From Bacillota bacterium (lineage in GTDB: Bacteria; Bacillota; Sulfobacillia; Sulfobacillales; JAIMBI01), in assembly GCA_021846505.1 (NCBI GenBank), contig JAJZWV010000006.1:30529-94528 (forward strand): a stretch of DNA of 64,000 nucleotides. Direction: 5' to 3'. Positions 25,572-34,796 of the stretch are shown here, in pieces. Numbering within the stretch: the stretch's first letter is position 1; every line of letters starts with the position of its first letter. A program made the translations under genes and the position numbers. The notes beneath the pieces are model-generated. The model ran no database searches. It was not told the DNA's origin and was given only the letters and a program-made list of their open reading frames with translations.

Positions 25572-26407
25572 GCTCTCACCCCTTTCACCCCGTCGCTCGC
25601 AGGCGCCCCCAGCGTACCGGGCCCACCGGGGGGCCTTGGCGGGCTCGCCGCCACCCCTGCCACCGCGTCCCAAAAACGAAACGCCCGCGGCACGCGACCC
25701 AGGTGGTAAATCAAAAAGTCGCGCGCCAGCTGGTCCAGGGCCGCATACACCGGCGCGCCCGCCTGCACACCTCCCAGCGCACTCGCGCCCGTGCCGGTGG
25801 CGTCCGCCGCGTCCATCCGGCTGAGCCACTGCAGCGCGCCCGGGAGCAAGGAGGCATCGCCGGCGGCGCGGCACGCCCGGTCGACGGGGCCGAAGCCGCC
25901 GCGCCAAAACCAGGGGGGATTTCCCCACGCCGCCCCGCACTGCTGGCAGCGGCCAAACTCCGGCTTCAGCCCCGCCGCGGCCAAAAGCCGCCACAGCGCG
26001 TGCAGGAAGATGGGATGCGGGTCGCGGTCGGCCGCCAGCGCCTCCAGCGCCGCCACCAGCGCCTCGTACATGGCGGGGGCGGCGTCTAAATCCGAGGTCA
26101 ATTCGTCCACCACATCCGCCAGCATGGCGGCGCGGCCGGTGCGCATCAAATCGCGCCGCACACCCGCATTGAGCGACACCAACTCGGCCTCCGTCACCGT
26201 GAACAGCGTCGACCGCCCCTGGTACAGCTCCATCCGGCTCACCGCCAGCGGCTCGGTCGCCGCGGTCAGCCGGCCGCGAGGAGAGCGAGCCCCACGCGCC
26301 ACGGCCGACAGCTTGCCGCGGGCTTGCGAAAACAGCAGCAGCAGCGCATCTTGCTCCCGGTAGGCCCGCTTGCGCAGCACGACCACCGTGTCGCTGACGC
26401 GGCTCAC
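25568..26407 (-). CDS. recO: DNA repair protein RecO
   Basis: 279 aa. It loads RecA with RecR and anneals single strands. The N-terminal OB fold begins VSDTVVVLRKRAYREQDALLLLFSQARGKL style residues; a helical domain follows. The zinc knuckle keeps CQQC near residue 155 but only one cysteine (ACRAA) in place of the second CxxC, so zinc binding may be lost. The GTG start overlaps the era stop. Confidence 0.9.
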   Translation of the reverse strand: MSRVSDTVVVLRKRAYREQDALLLLFSQARGKLSAVARGARSPRGRLTAATEPLAVSRMELYQGRSTLFTVTEAELVSLNAGVRRDLMRTGRAAMLADVVDELTSDLDAAPAMYEALVAALEALAADRDPHPIFLHALWRLLAAAGLKPEFGRCQQCGAAWGNPPWFWRGGFGPVDRACRAAGDASLLPGALQWLSRMDAADATGTGASALGGVQAGAPVYAALDQLARDFLIYHLGRVPRAFRFWDAVAGVAASPPRPPGGPGTLGAPASDGVKGVRA

Positions 26408-27294
26408 CGCTTGGGCTCCTGATAGCCCAAGCGGCTGAGCCAGTCCGCCCGGTCCGTCCAGTCAGCGGCCGCCTTGACCCACAGGTCCAAAAAGACACGG
26501 TGGCCAAAGTAGTGCTCCAGCTCCGCCCGCGCCTGCGACCCGATCGTGCGCAGCATGCGGCCGCCTTCTCCCACCAGAATGCCGCGCTGGCTGTCGCGCT
26601 CCACCAGCACGGTGGCGCGAATATATGTCAGATCACCCCGCCGCCGCACTTTCTCGTCCACCTGCACGGCCACCTGGTAGGGCACCTCCTGCCGCGTCGC
26701 CTGCATCACCTGCTCTCGGACCACTTCGCCGACATAAAAATCTTCGGCCTGATCGGTCACCATGTCATCCGGAAAAAACTGCGGCCCGGCCGGCAGGCGC
26801 GCGATCGCGGCGGCCACCAGCTCCGGCACTCCCGCCCCGGTCTGGGCCGACACCGGATAAATCGCCTGGTAGGGCGCCAGCGCCCGATAGCCCGCCACGG
26901 CGGTTCGCCAGTCCGCCACCGCGTCCTGCTTGTTGGCCACCAGCCAGGTGGGCGCCGCGGTGCGGCGCGCCAAGTCGGCACACCACCCGTCCTCTTCGTT
27001 GGGGGCGCGGCTCAAGTCCACCACATGGCACACCAGCTCCACGTCCGACACGGCCCTCTGGGCTGTGTGCACCATGGTGCGGCCCAGGCGCGTGCGCGGC
27101 CGGTGCATGCCCGGCGTATCCACCAGCACCAGCTCGGCGTCGGGCGTGTGCAGGATGCCCCGAATCCCATTGCGAGTGGTTTGCGGCTTCTCCGTCACCA
27201 TCGCCACTTTGCTGCCCACCACTTCGTTCAGCAGGGTGGACTTGCCGACGTTGGGCCGGCCCACCAGGGCCACAAAGCCACTCTTATACTCCAT
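26404..27294 (-). CDS. era: GTPase Era
   Basis: 296 aa; assists 16S rRNA 3'-end maturation and 30S assembly. The G1 motif GRPNVGKST, the TT of switch I, the G3 motif DTPGMHRP and G4 NKQD are present. The C-terminal KH domain has GILVGEGGRMLRTIGSQARAE. Its start overlaps the cdd gene by 11 bases. Confidence 0.97.
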   Translation of the reverse strand: MEYKSGFVALVGRPNVGKSTLLNEVVGSKVAMVTEKPQTTRNGIRGILHTPDAELVLVDTPGMHRPRTRLGRTMVHTAQRAVSDVELVCHVVDLSRAPNEEDGWCADLARRTAAPTWLVANKQDAVADWRTAVAGYRALAPYQAIYPVSAQTGAGVPELVAAAIARLPAGPQFFPDDMVTDQAEDFYVGEVVREQVMQATRQEVPYQVAVQVDEKVRRRGDLTYIRATVLVERDSQRGILVGEGGRMLRTIGSQARAELEHYFGHRVFLDLWVKAAADWTDRADWLSRLGYQEPKR

Positions 27295-27748
27295 GCGCGC
27301 TCCCTCCCTGCAGAAACGGATGGGGAAGCAGTTCGCCCAGCGTGTAGCGCGCCCAAGGGCCCTCGGGACCGCCCACCAGCACCAGCATCCCCGGGTTGAA
27401 CTCCGCCAGCACCTGGCGGCAGGCGCCGCAAGGCGTCGCCGGTGGCTCGCCCCGGGAGGCCACGGCGACCGCAGTCAAGCGCCGCGCCCCCGCGGCCACC
27501 GCCGCGCCTACTGCCGTGCGCTCCGCGCAGATGGCGAGCGGGTAGCTGGCATTTTCCACATTCACCCCGGCATAGAGGGAGCGCGCGCCGCCTCCGCCAC
27601 CTCCTTCGGCCTCGACCGCCGCGCCAACCGGAAAGCCCGAGTATGGCGCATACGCGTGGATCATCGCGGCGCGCGCGGCCGCCATTAAGCGAGCCTCGTC
27701 CACGGCACCGCCAGCTGCTGCCCGGCTTGCGGGGATATTGGTGCTCAA
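27284..27748 (-). CDS. cdd: Cytidine deaminase
   Basis: 154 aa; deaminates cytidine or deoxycytidine to the uridine form in salvage. The catalytic CAERTAVG (zinc Cys and proton-shuttling Glu) and PCGACRQVLAEF give the three zinc cysteines; YAPYSGFPVGAAV and NVENASYP bind the ribose. A glycine-rich loop follows AAVEAEG. The start appears to be TTG 27748 after GGAGTGAGG. It lies 4 bases after the corC-like gene. Confidence 0.93.
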   Translation of the reverse strand: MSTNIPASRAAAGGAVDEARLMAAARAAMIHAYAPYSGFPVGAAVEAEGGGGGGARSLYAGVNVENASYPLAICAERTAVGAAVAAGARRLTAVAVASRGEPPATPCGACRQVLAEFNPGMLVLVGGPEGPWARYTLGELLPHPFLQGGSAHGV

Positions 27749-27752
27749 ATCC

Positions 27753-29108
27753 TCACTCCGTCTCCTGGTCGGCGTGGGCGTCCAGCGGCGAAGGCCCCTC
27801 CGTCTCCGGGGCCACCACCCGAATCCGCACTCGGTTGACGCGCCGCCCGGTCACCTGTGCGGCCGTCAGCTCGAGGCTGCCCGCGTGGACGGTTTCGCCC
27901 TGCACGGGTGCTCGTCCCAGCAAGTGTAAGATAAATCCGCCCAGGGTATCGACATCGGCATCGGTCTCCGGCACCTGAAAGCGCTCCGGCAGATCTTCGA
28001 GGGCCAATCGCCCGTCCGCCTCCATCTCGTCCGCCCCCACTTCGCGAAATGGCGGCTCGTCCGCGTCATACTCGTCCTGAATCTCACCCACAATCTCCTC
28101 CAGCAAATCTTCGATGGTGACCAGCCCGGCTGTGCCCCCAAACTCATCCAAGACGATGGCGATGTGCGTGCGCTCCCGGCGAAAGTCCGCCAGCAGTTCG
28201 TCAATCTTCTTGCTTTCGGGCACGTAGTACGCCGGCCGCAGCAGCGACGCCACCGGGGTGTCCAGCGAGCGCTCGCGGGCGTAGGCCAAAATGTCCCGGG
28301 CATACAGCACGCCAATCACGTCGTCAATCGACTCCCGCCACACGGGAATCCGCGAGTGCCCCGCTTGGATGACGGCTTCCCAGGCCGACGCCAGCGTGGT
28401 GTCGGCCGAAATCGTGTGCATGTCCATCCGCGGCACCATCACCTGATGCACCGCCGTGTCCGACAGCTCAAAGATGCCCTGAATCATCTCCCGCTCCTCT
28501 TGCTCCAAGAGGCCCTCCTCCTGCCCCACATCCACCAAGTTGCGAATTTCTTCCTCGGTCAACAGCCGACGCCCGTCCGCTTGGCCTCCCAAGGCGCGAA
28601 TGGCGCGGAGCCCTATCCAGCCCAGCACGTTGACCACCGGGGTAAAGACGGCGGCGGATACGGCCAGCAGGCGGTGGAGCGTCAGCGCCACGCGGTCGGG
28701 GTGGTGGGCGGCATAAGTTTTGGGGGTAATTTCAGCCACCAGCAGCACCACCACGGTCATCACCACGGTGGCCACCGTGATGCCCGCGGGCCCCAGCGCG
28801 CTGACAAATAAGGCGGTGGCGATGGCGGACGCCGCAATGTTGGTCAGATTGTTCCCCACCAGCACGGTGCCCAGCACGCGATTGGGCTCCCGCGCCATGC
28901 GCTCAATCTCGGCGCCCCCGCGAGCGCCTTCATCGGCCAGCCGGCGAGCGCCCCCACGCGACAGAGCCATCATGGCCGTCTCGGACATCGAATACAGCGC
29001 GGATAGCGCCAGCAGCAGGGCAATGAGCACCAAATCCGGCCACGGCAGGCGACTGGCCGTTTGCCCCAAGTGCGTCCACAGGTGACTTAAGTGGCTAGTG
29101 ATCGCCAT
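27753..29108 (-). CDS. CorC/HlyC-type CNNM-CBS membrane protein
   Basis: 451 aa. A CNNM (DUF21) membrane domain with four hydrophobic segments (about residues 25-165) includes SMSETAMMALSR and LVGNNLTNIAAS. Two CBS domains follow, with MVPRMDMHTI, and then a C-terminal CorC_HlyC domain. Family members function in Mg2+/Co2+ export or efflux regulation; 'hemolysin' is a legacy name. GAGGAGG lies 3 bases before the ATG, inside the end of dgkA (14-base overlap). Confidence 0.9.
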   Translation of the reverse strand: MAITSHLSHLWTHLGQTASRLPWPDLVLIALLLALSALYSMSETAMMALSRGGARRLADEGARGGAEIERMAREPNRVLGTVLVGNNLTNIAASAIATALFVSALGPAGITVATVVMTVVVLLVAEITPKTYAAHHPDRVALTLHRLLAVSAAVFTPVVNVLGWIGLRAIRALGGQADGRRLLTEEEIRNLVDVGQEEGLLEQEEREMIQGIFELSDTAVHQVMVPRMDMHTISADTTLASAWEAVIQAGHSRIPVWRESIDDVIGVLYARDILAYARERSLDTPVASLLRPAYYVPESKKIDELLADFRRERTHIAIVLDEFGGTAGLVTIEDLLEEIVGEIQDEYDADEPPFREVGADEMEADGRLALEDLPERFQVPETDADVDTLGGFILHLLGRAPVQGETVHAGSLELTAAQVTGRRVNRVRIRVVAPETEGPSPLDAHADQETE

Positions 29109-29601
29109 CGGCCTCCTCGGGCGGGTGGCGGGGCCGCACGAAGGCGGCCACCGTCACTAAGGTCAGGCCGGCCGCCAGCGCGGCCAGTCCCTGAGGCGTC
29201 ACGTCCGCCCACGCCGTGATGCGAGCCGGCAGCAGCGGAAGCCGGCCCGCGAGCACCCACACCCCCACGGCCGCTGCCCCGAAGGCGGCCCACAGGACGG
29301 CCGCCGCTGCCAAATCCTTTGCCAGGCCAGCCAGGGGATGAATGTCGGGGTGCGCCAGATTGGTCACCGCCTCCACGGCCGTGTTCACAATCTCCAGGCT
29401 AATGACCAGCACCAGCATGACAATCAGGAGCAGGAAGTGATCGGCAGAAATGTGCTCGAGGAGGCCGGCGGCCAGGGCGAAGGCACCCACCACCGTGTGC
29501 ACGCGGAGATTGCGCTCGTTTTGATACGACCACCAAAGCCCATGGGCTGCATAGCCAAACGACGCCCAAAACGAGCCGACGGTATGTCGATCGTAGCCCA
29601 C
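29095..29601 (-). CDS. dgkA: Diacylglycerol/undecaprenol kinase
   Basis: 168-aa integral membrane kinase of the DgkA family; in Bacillota it phosphorylates undecaprenol. Signature: NERNLRVH near residue 28, then the core EIVNTAVEAVTNL near 70-82 and AKDLAAAAVLWAA. Three transmembrane helices form the family core. Here a further hydrophobic C-terminal extension (about 130-155) gives extra length over typical ~120-aa proteins. GTG start, two bases after the ybeY stop. Confidence 0.9.
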   Translation of the reverse strand: MGYDRHTVGSFWASFGYAAHGLWWSYQNERNLRVHTVVGAFALAAGLLEHISADHFLLLIVMLVLVISLEIVNTAVEAVTNLAHPDIHPLAGLAKDLAAAAVLWAAFGAAAVGVWVLAGRLPLLPARITAWADVTPQGLAALAAGLTLVTVAAFVRPRHPPEEADGDH

Positions 29602-29603
29602 GC

Positions 29604-30047
29604 CTAGACGCGCTCCAATCCCACCGCGGATAAGATGCGCTCGGTCGTGCCCATCATCAGCGCCTCGTCCGCCGGCTCTTCGTGGTCGTAGCCCAACAGG
29701 TGCAGCAAGCCATGAACCGCCAGGAAGCCCACTTCGCGCTCGGGCCCGTGGCCGTATTCTTCGGCCTGCGCCAGTGCACGCTCGATGGAAATGACCACAT
29801 CGCCCAGCACGGGGTCACTCGGGTCCGCCTGCTCGCCTTCCCGCTGGCTGAAGGACAGCACATCCGTCGGCCCCTCCCGGCCGCGCCACTCAGCGTTCAG
29901 CGCAGCAATGGTGGCGTTGTCCGTCAGCAGCACCGACACCGCCGCGTCCTCCAGCTGCAGCTCAGCGAGGCCGCGAGTTAGGGCCCGACGAACCGTCTCC
30001 TCCCACGCGGCGCAGTCGCCGGGCTGACTCGTGACCCATATCTCCAC
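29604..30047 (-). CDS. ybeY: Endoribonuclease YbeY
   Basis: 147 aa. Single-zinc RNase for 16S rRNA 3' maturation and ribosome quality control. The histidine triad HGLLHLLGYDH is near residues 114-124, and GPTDVLSFSQ is the conserved upstream loop. GTG 30047 follows AGGAG by 9 bases. Its first 86 bases overlap the end of the HDIG-domain gene, an unusually long same-strand overlap. Confidence 0.95.
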   Translation of the reverse strand: MEIWVTSQPGDCAAWEETVRRALTRGLAELQLEDAAVSVLLTDNATIAALNAEWRGREGPTDVLSFSQREGEQADPSDPVLGDVVISIERALAQAEEYGHGPEREVGFLAVHGLLHLLGYDHEEPADEALMMGTTERILSAVGLERV

Positions 30048-32205
30048 GCTTCTGGCTCCTCTCCATCTCTTTCAGGACGGGGTCGGGGTACTCGATCCGG
30101 GTGTGAAACACCCCCGTCAGCACCCGGGTGAAGGTGCGCGCCACCGTGTCCAAGTCGCGCAGCGTGAGGTTGGCCTCGTCCAGCTGCCCGTCCTGCAGGC
30201 GCTCGCGAATCAGCCGCCGCACCACTTGCTCGATCGACGCCGCGTTGGGGTTTTTGAGCGTCCGGGTGGTCGCCTCGCTGGCGTCGGCCAGCATCACGAT
30301 GGCGGCTTCTTTCGTTTGGGGCTTGGGCCCCTCGTAGCGGTAGTCCACCTCGGCCACGCCATCCCCGGTGTCCAGGTCCCGCGCCTTCTCGTAGAAGTAG
30401 CGCATCACCGTGGTGCCGTGGTGCTGGCGGATAAACTGCTGGATGACATCCGGCAGCCGATGCTGGCGCGCAAGCTCGACACCGTCCTTCACATGGGACC
30501 CAATAATCAGGGCGGACAAGCTGGGCGCCAGCTTGTCGTGGGGGTTTTCCTCCCCATATTGGTTGTCAATGAAAAAGTACGGCCGCTTCAGCTTGCCCAC
30601 GTCATGATAAATGGCGCCCACGCGCGCCAACAGCGCGTCGCCCCCCACCGCCTCGGTGGCAGCCTCGGCCAGGTTGCCCACCATGATGCTGTGCAGGTAC
30701 GTGCCAGGCGCCTCCACCAAGAGCTTCCGCAGCAGAGGCTGGTTGGGGCTCGACAGCTCAATCAGGCGCACCGCCGTCACGATGCCAAACGGTGCCTCTA
30801 AGAAGGGTGTCGAGCCCACGACTAGCACCGCCGCCACGCCGCCATCGACAAACGCCCACACCAGCTGGTGCCACACCGGCGCTTGGCCAAGCGCCGCCCC
30901 GGACATGAAGTCGAGGGACAGCAGAGTCACGATGTTCACCGCCCCCACCAAGAGGCCCACGCGAATCACGTCGTGGCGATTGGACAGCCGCGACACACCC
31001 ACCACCCCGGCCAGCGCTCCAAACCAAGCCACCACCGCGGTGAACAAATCCGTGCCGGACAAAATGCCGGTGGCGATGGCGAGAATGGCCGCTGTCACCA
31101 TGCCCACGGCGGGATCCACCAGCGACGCCAGCAAAATCGCCGCCGTGGGCACGATGACGAAGTTGGCTTCTGGCACCTGCGCCAGCAACTGGGCCGCGAG
31201 GAGGCCCAGCACGGTGACGACGCCCCAGATCACCAGGCGAGGCCAGTCGGCTGCCAGGCGGCGGCGGAACCCCCATAGGAATCCCGCCTGCAGCGCGGCC
31301 AGCACCAGCCCAAACAGGAAGCCGCCCGCCAGCGGCGCGGGATCGAAGCCCGTGTTCAGGAGGCCCAGCGCGGACAGCTCCCGCACACTCTGGGCGGTCA
31401 CCACGGACCCCGCCGTGATAATGCGCTCGCCCTTCACGATGCGCACATCCGGCACCGCCAGCGCGGCCTGCTCTCGGCGAGCGGCGGTTTCACTTTGGTT
31501 CACAAACGTGTTAGGCCTGAGCAGGCTGGTGGACAGCGACGTCAGAAACAGGCGCAGGCCCGGGTCGGGCTCCTCGGTGCCGGCCAAGTCCGCCACAAAG
31601 CTTTTGGCTTCGGCCAGGGACGCCGAGGAGTCGCGCACGCCGGTGCCGTTTCCCAGCACCGACGCCAAGATGACGGTGGTGTTCTGCGAGAGGCCAGCCA
31701 GGGTCGAGGGTGGCAGCGTCAGCACCTCGCCCCACACACTGAGCGGCAGGCCAATGGGAATGGCGGATGCCGCCGCAGCCTCGCGCGCCGCCAGCGGCAC
31801 CGCTGTATCCGCCGATAGGTTGGCAATCGTTTGAAAGTCATTGGTCGCTTCCTGCTTCACCGCCGTGAGCACCTTCGGATCCGTGGAGTACACGGGCTGC
31901 ACCGCCCGGCGCGCCGCTGCCCGGGCCACCGCCGTGGAGGCAAAGTCAATGGTCCCAAAGGGCGCCACCACTGTCTTGGGCGCAATCTCACCCACTTGCA
32001 CGCTGACGCGCTGGCCGTATAGGTTGGCGGAAAAAATCGTGCCCACCAGCACCCACACCATTACGCCCAGCAGCACCAGCCGGGCAGTGCCCACGGGCCA
32101 GCCGCCGCCAGTGCCCAGCCACTGGCGCCAGCCGCCGAGGCCCGGTGGCCGCGGCGGGCCGGTGGGTCGATCGGCCGGCCGCTCCCGCTCGCTGTCCTTA
32201 CCCAT
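29962..32205 (-). CDS. HDIG-domain 7TM protein (YqfF/PgpH type)
   Basis: 747 aa. One N-terminal membrane helix, an extracytoplasmic 7TMR-HDED domain (about 60-310), seven transmembrane segments and a cytoplasmic HD domain with YHDVGKLKRPYFF near residue 540. PgpH of Listeria in this family hydrolyses c-di-AMP. ATG 32205 follows GGGAGGG. The C-terminal tail runs past the usual end into ybeY. Confidence 0.93.
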   Translation of the reverse strand: MGKDSERERPADRPTGPPRPPGLGGWRQWLGTGGGWPVGTARLVLLGVMVWVLVGTIFSANLYGQRVSVQVGEIAPKTVVAPFGTIDFASTAVARAAARRAVQPVYSTDPKVLTAVKQEATNDFQTIANLSADTAVPLAAREAAAASAIPIGLPLSVWGEVLTLPPSTLAGLSQNTTVILASVLGNGTGVRDSSASLAEAKSFVADLAGTEEPDPGLRLFLTSLSTSLLRPNTFVNQSETAARREQAALAVPDVRIVKGERIITAGSVVTAQSVRELSALGLLNTGFDPAPLAGGFLFGLVLAALQAGFLWGFRRRLAADWPRLVIWGVVTVLGLLAAQLLAQVPEANFVIVPTAAILLASLVDPAVGMVTAAILAIATGILSGTDLFTAVVAWFGALAGVVGVSRLSNRHDVIRVGLLVGAVNIVTLLSLDFMSGAALGQAPVWHQLVWAFVDGGVAAVLVVGSTPFLEAPFGIVTAVRLIELSSPNQPLLRKLLVEAPGTYLHSIMVGNLAEAATEAVGGDALLARVGAIYHDVGKLKRPYFFIDNQYGEENPHDKLAPSLSALIIGSHVKDGVELARQHRLPDVIQQFIRQHHGTTVMRYFYEKARDLDTGDGVAEVDYRYEGPKPQTKEAAIVMLADASEATTRTLKNPNAASIEQVVRRLIRERLQDGQLDEANLTLRDLDTVARTFTRVLTGVFHTRIEYPDPVLKEMERSQKRGDMGHESARRLRRVGGDGSSGPNSRPR

Positions 32206-33166
32206 CGCCCTCCCGCTGCTCCTTCGCTTCGTAGGCCTGCACAATGGCCTGCACCAGCGGGTGCCGCACCACATCCCGCTGTGAAAATCTTACCACCGCG
32301 ATATCGGCCACTCCTTGAAGAATCCCGGCCGCTTCGCTGAGCCCCGACGGGGTGCCCGCCGGCAAGTCGACTTGGGTGACGTCGCCGGTCACCACCACCT
32401 GCGACCCAAACCCGATGCGCGTGAGAAACATCTTCATCTGCTCGGGCGTCGTGTTCTGGGCCTCATCTAAAATCATAAAGCTATTGTCGAGCGTCCGGCC
32501 TCTCATATAGGCCAGCGGCGCCACTTCGATCTGGCCGCGCTCGCGATATCGCTCCACCGCCTCAATGCCCAGCATCTCAAACAGTGCATCGTACAGCGGC
32601 CGAAGATAAGGGTGCACCTTATCCTCGAGGTCCCCGGGCAGAAATCCGAGGCGCTCCCCCGCTTCCACCGCCGGCCGCGTCAGCACCAGCCGCTCCACGC
32701 TGCGGGCCTTCAGCTCTGCCACCGCCCGCGCCATCGCCAGAAACGTCTTGCCCGTGCCGGCCGGGCCAATGCCCAGCACCAGCGAATGGTGCCGCATCGC
32801 CGTAACGTAGCGCGCCTGCCCGAACGTCTTGGGCCGAAGCGGCCGACCGCGCACGGTGGTGGCCACGATGTCGGTCAGCAAGCTGCGAAACGCGTCCGCG
32901 CGGTCGCCGCGCACCGCGTCGAGCGCCGCTTCCACCGTTTCCACCCCCACGGCCTCGCCCGCCGACACCCACTCTGCCAGCAAGTCCAGCGTCTGCTGCA
33001 CTTGGTCCTGAGCCTCGGGCGCTCCCGCGATGCTGACCACATTGCCGCGCGCCGTGAGCTTGACGCCCAGCGCGCCCTCCAGGCGCTTCAGATGGACATC
33101 ACCGCGCCCCCACAGCCGCGCGGCCGACCGGTTGTCCCCAATCACCCATTCCACGGCTTGGGCCAC
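32198..33166 (-). CDS. phoH: PhoH-family ATPase
   Basis: 322 aa. The Walker A motif [11 protein letters not shown] is near residue 134 and the Walker [12 protein letters not shown] near 230. A KH-like N-terminal domain is typical of the PhoL/YbeZ type that works with YbeY in rRNA metabolism. GTG 33166 is preferred because AAAGGGGGAA lies just upstream; the frame is open further without a start signal. It overlaps the next gene by 8 bases. Confidence 0.93.
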   Translation of the reverse strand: MAQAVEWVIGDNRSAARLWGRGDVHLKRLEGALGVKLTARGNVVSIAGAPEAQDQVQQTLDLLAEWVSAGEAVGVETVEAALDAVRGDRADAFRSLLTDIVATTVRGRPLRPKTFGQARYVTAMRHHSLVLGIGPAGTGKTFLAMARAVAELKARSVERLVLTRPAVEAGERLGFLPGDLEDKVHPYLRPLYDALFEMLGIEAVERYRERGQIEVAPLAYMRGRTLDNSFMILDEAQNTTPEQMKMFLTRIGFGSQVVVTGDVTQVDLPAGTPSGLSEAAGILQGVADIAVVRFSQRDVVRHPLVQAIVQAYEAKEQREGDG

Positions 33167-33200
33167 CGGGTTCCCCCTTTTACCCTGCCAGCGGCGGCGG

Positions 33201-34373
33201 TCAGGGCGATTTTGTTGGCAGACGAAAGGCCGGCACCGCAATATCCTGTTCAACCTCGGCCCGAACGGTGCACAGCACCCCGCTCGCCTCGCGCTGGCAT
33301 GTCATGCGGCGCGCGCCCACTCGCGCTCCGGGCTGAATCTGGCGCCAAAACGCCCGAGCCGCCTGCTCTCTTGCACGGGCGAGCGCCGCATGGGGGCTCA
33401 GGCGCACCGGCACTACGGCTTCTTCAGTATATACCACCCGCACCCACGCGCCCGGCAGGTGGATGCCAAACCACACCAGCGGCGCCGACTGCACGGTGGC
33501 TTGCCAGGATGGCGGCACCTGGCCAAACCCGCTCCACTGCACCACGTCGCCAGACAGCGCCACGTAGGACCGCACCATGCGCCGCCCGGTCTGGCGGCGG
33601 CGATCCAGCGTCAGTGACTGAAAGCCCGTGCCGGCCAGCCCGAACTGTCCGATGACTTCGCCCCCCACGCCCCCCTGCTGCCCCGTGGCCAGGGTCCAGC
33701 TGCGGATGAGGGGCGCCCCCCGCCCCACAGCTTCCCCATCGGCCACCAGCACTTCCCCCAGGTAGGCATGAATGCGGACAATGCGGGCCGCGCGGGCGGC
33801 CACCAGCAGCCGAACCGGCCCTGCGTGCGGGGCGCGTCCGTAAAAGCGATGCAGCGAGACGACCGCCAGCGCGCCCTCCACGCGGATGCCCACCCAGGCT
33901 ACCCCCGGCACGTGCTGGGCGATGCGCGACTCCAGGCGAGCCAGCGGAAGGGTGTCTCGAGGGACTCCCGCCGACAGGCCTGCGGCATCGGCGGCCGACA
34001 GCACGCGGGCCGCCATCACCGGCGTGGTGCCCACCACCGCCACCACCCACACGCGCGGGGCCGCATACCCCACGAGGCTTAAGGCCATAGCCACGCCCAG
34101 CCAGAGCCCCGGCCGGGTGCGCATGCGGTGCCATACGGCCGGCCAGCCGCCCCGGCGCCCAAAGTGCACGCGCACCCGAAGTCCCCGCGCAACGGAGTGC
34201 AGCTGGCGGGCGGCCGGCACGGTCATGCGCCACTCCGCCCCCTCGGGGCGCCAGCGCACGCCGGCGGCGCTCAGCCCGGCGGCGGCCAGGCGGGACAGCA
34301 GCTGCGGCACATCGGCGGAGCGAACTTCCACCAGCACCCACCCCCGCAGAAAAGCGAGCAGGCCGCGAATCAC
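33201..34373 (-). CDS. yqfD: Sporulation protein YqfD
   Basis: 390 aa. It has a transmembrane segment near residues 90-110 (GLWLGVAMALSLVGYAAP) and an extracellular region. VEGALAVVSLHRFYGRAP and LVAARAARIVRIHAYLGEVLVADGEAV match the YqfD family required for stage IV sporulation. GAGGAGGGGAG precedes GTG 34373, which overlaps the yqfC stop (GTGA). Confidence 0.9.
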   Translation of the reverse strand: MIRGLLAFLRGWVLVEVRSADVPQLLSRLAAAGLSAAGVRWRPEGAEWRMTVPAARQLHSVARGLRVRVHFGRRGGWPAVWHRMRTRPGLWLGVAMALSLVGYAAPRVWVVAVVGTTPVMAARVLSAADAAGLSAGVPRDTLPLARLESRIAQHVPGVAWVGIRVEGALAVVSLHRFYGRAPHAGPVRLLVAARAARIVRIHAYLGEVLVADGEAVGRGAPLIRSWTLATGQQGGVGGEVIGQFGLAGTGFQSLTLDRRRQTGRRMVRSYVALSGDVVQWSGFGQVPPSWQATVQSAPLVWFGIHLPGAWVRVVYTEEAVVPVRLSPHAALARAREQAARAFWRQIQPGARVGARRMTCQREASGVLCTVRAEVEQDIAVPAFRLPTKSP

Positions 34374-34660
34374 CGGCTCCCCTCCTCGAACCGGAGATGG
34401 CGAATCACGCCGGTCACCAAAAGCTCTTCCCGACTGATCCACCCGATCACGAGGTTGGCGCCTTCCACCGCCACCGCCGCCCCGGGCGCCGGCAGGCGCA
34501 CCACCACTAGGTGAGGGCCGAACCGGCTAATCCCTCGGTGATTGGTGATGCGCACCTGCAGATGCCCCACCACTTCCACGCGCGGCACATTCATCAGCAC
34601 GTCGGGCGGCAGGTCAAGCCACTCCGCAGCGCGCTGGCGCATCCCGGTTCCCCGCTCCAT
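34370..34660 (-). CDS. yqfC: YabP/YqfC sporulation protein
   Basis: 96 aa. The YqfC signature is clear: LDLPPDVLMNVPRVEVVGHLQ followed by NHRGISRFGPHLVVVRLP and LVIGWISREELLVTGVI. It is required for spore formation and expressed in the mother cell in relatives. The second ATG (34660) has GGGAGG at 8 bases, better than ATG 34666. It is the first gene of the 14-gene run; a sigma-E promoter could not be identified with confidence. Confidence 0.9.
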   Translation of the reverse strand: MERGTGMRQRAAEWLDLPPDVLMNVPRVEVVGHLQVRITNHRGISRFGPHLVVVRLPAPGAAVAVEGANLVIGWISREELLVTGVIRHLRFEEGSR

Positions 34661-34796
34661 CGCCATCGCCTCCCAGCGGCTCGTTGGGTCAAGCTATGCG
34701 CGGGCCGCAGGATCCTTGCCGAGTCGAGGCTTGCGTGAGCAGGAATCCCGCGCCGCAGCGCGAACTTCCCGGTAGCCAAACTGTGGGGGGACTTCC

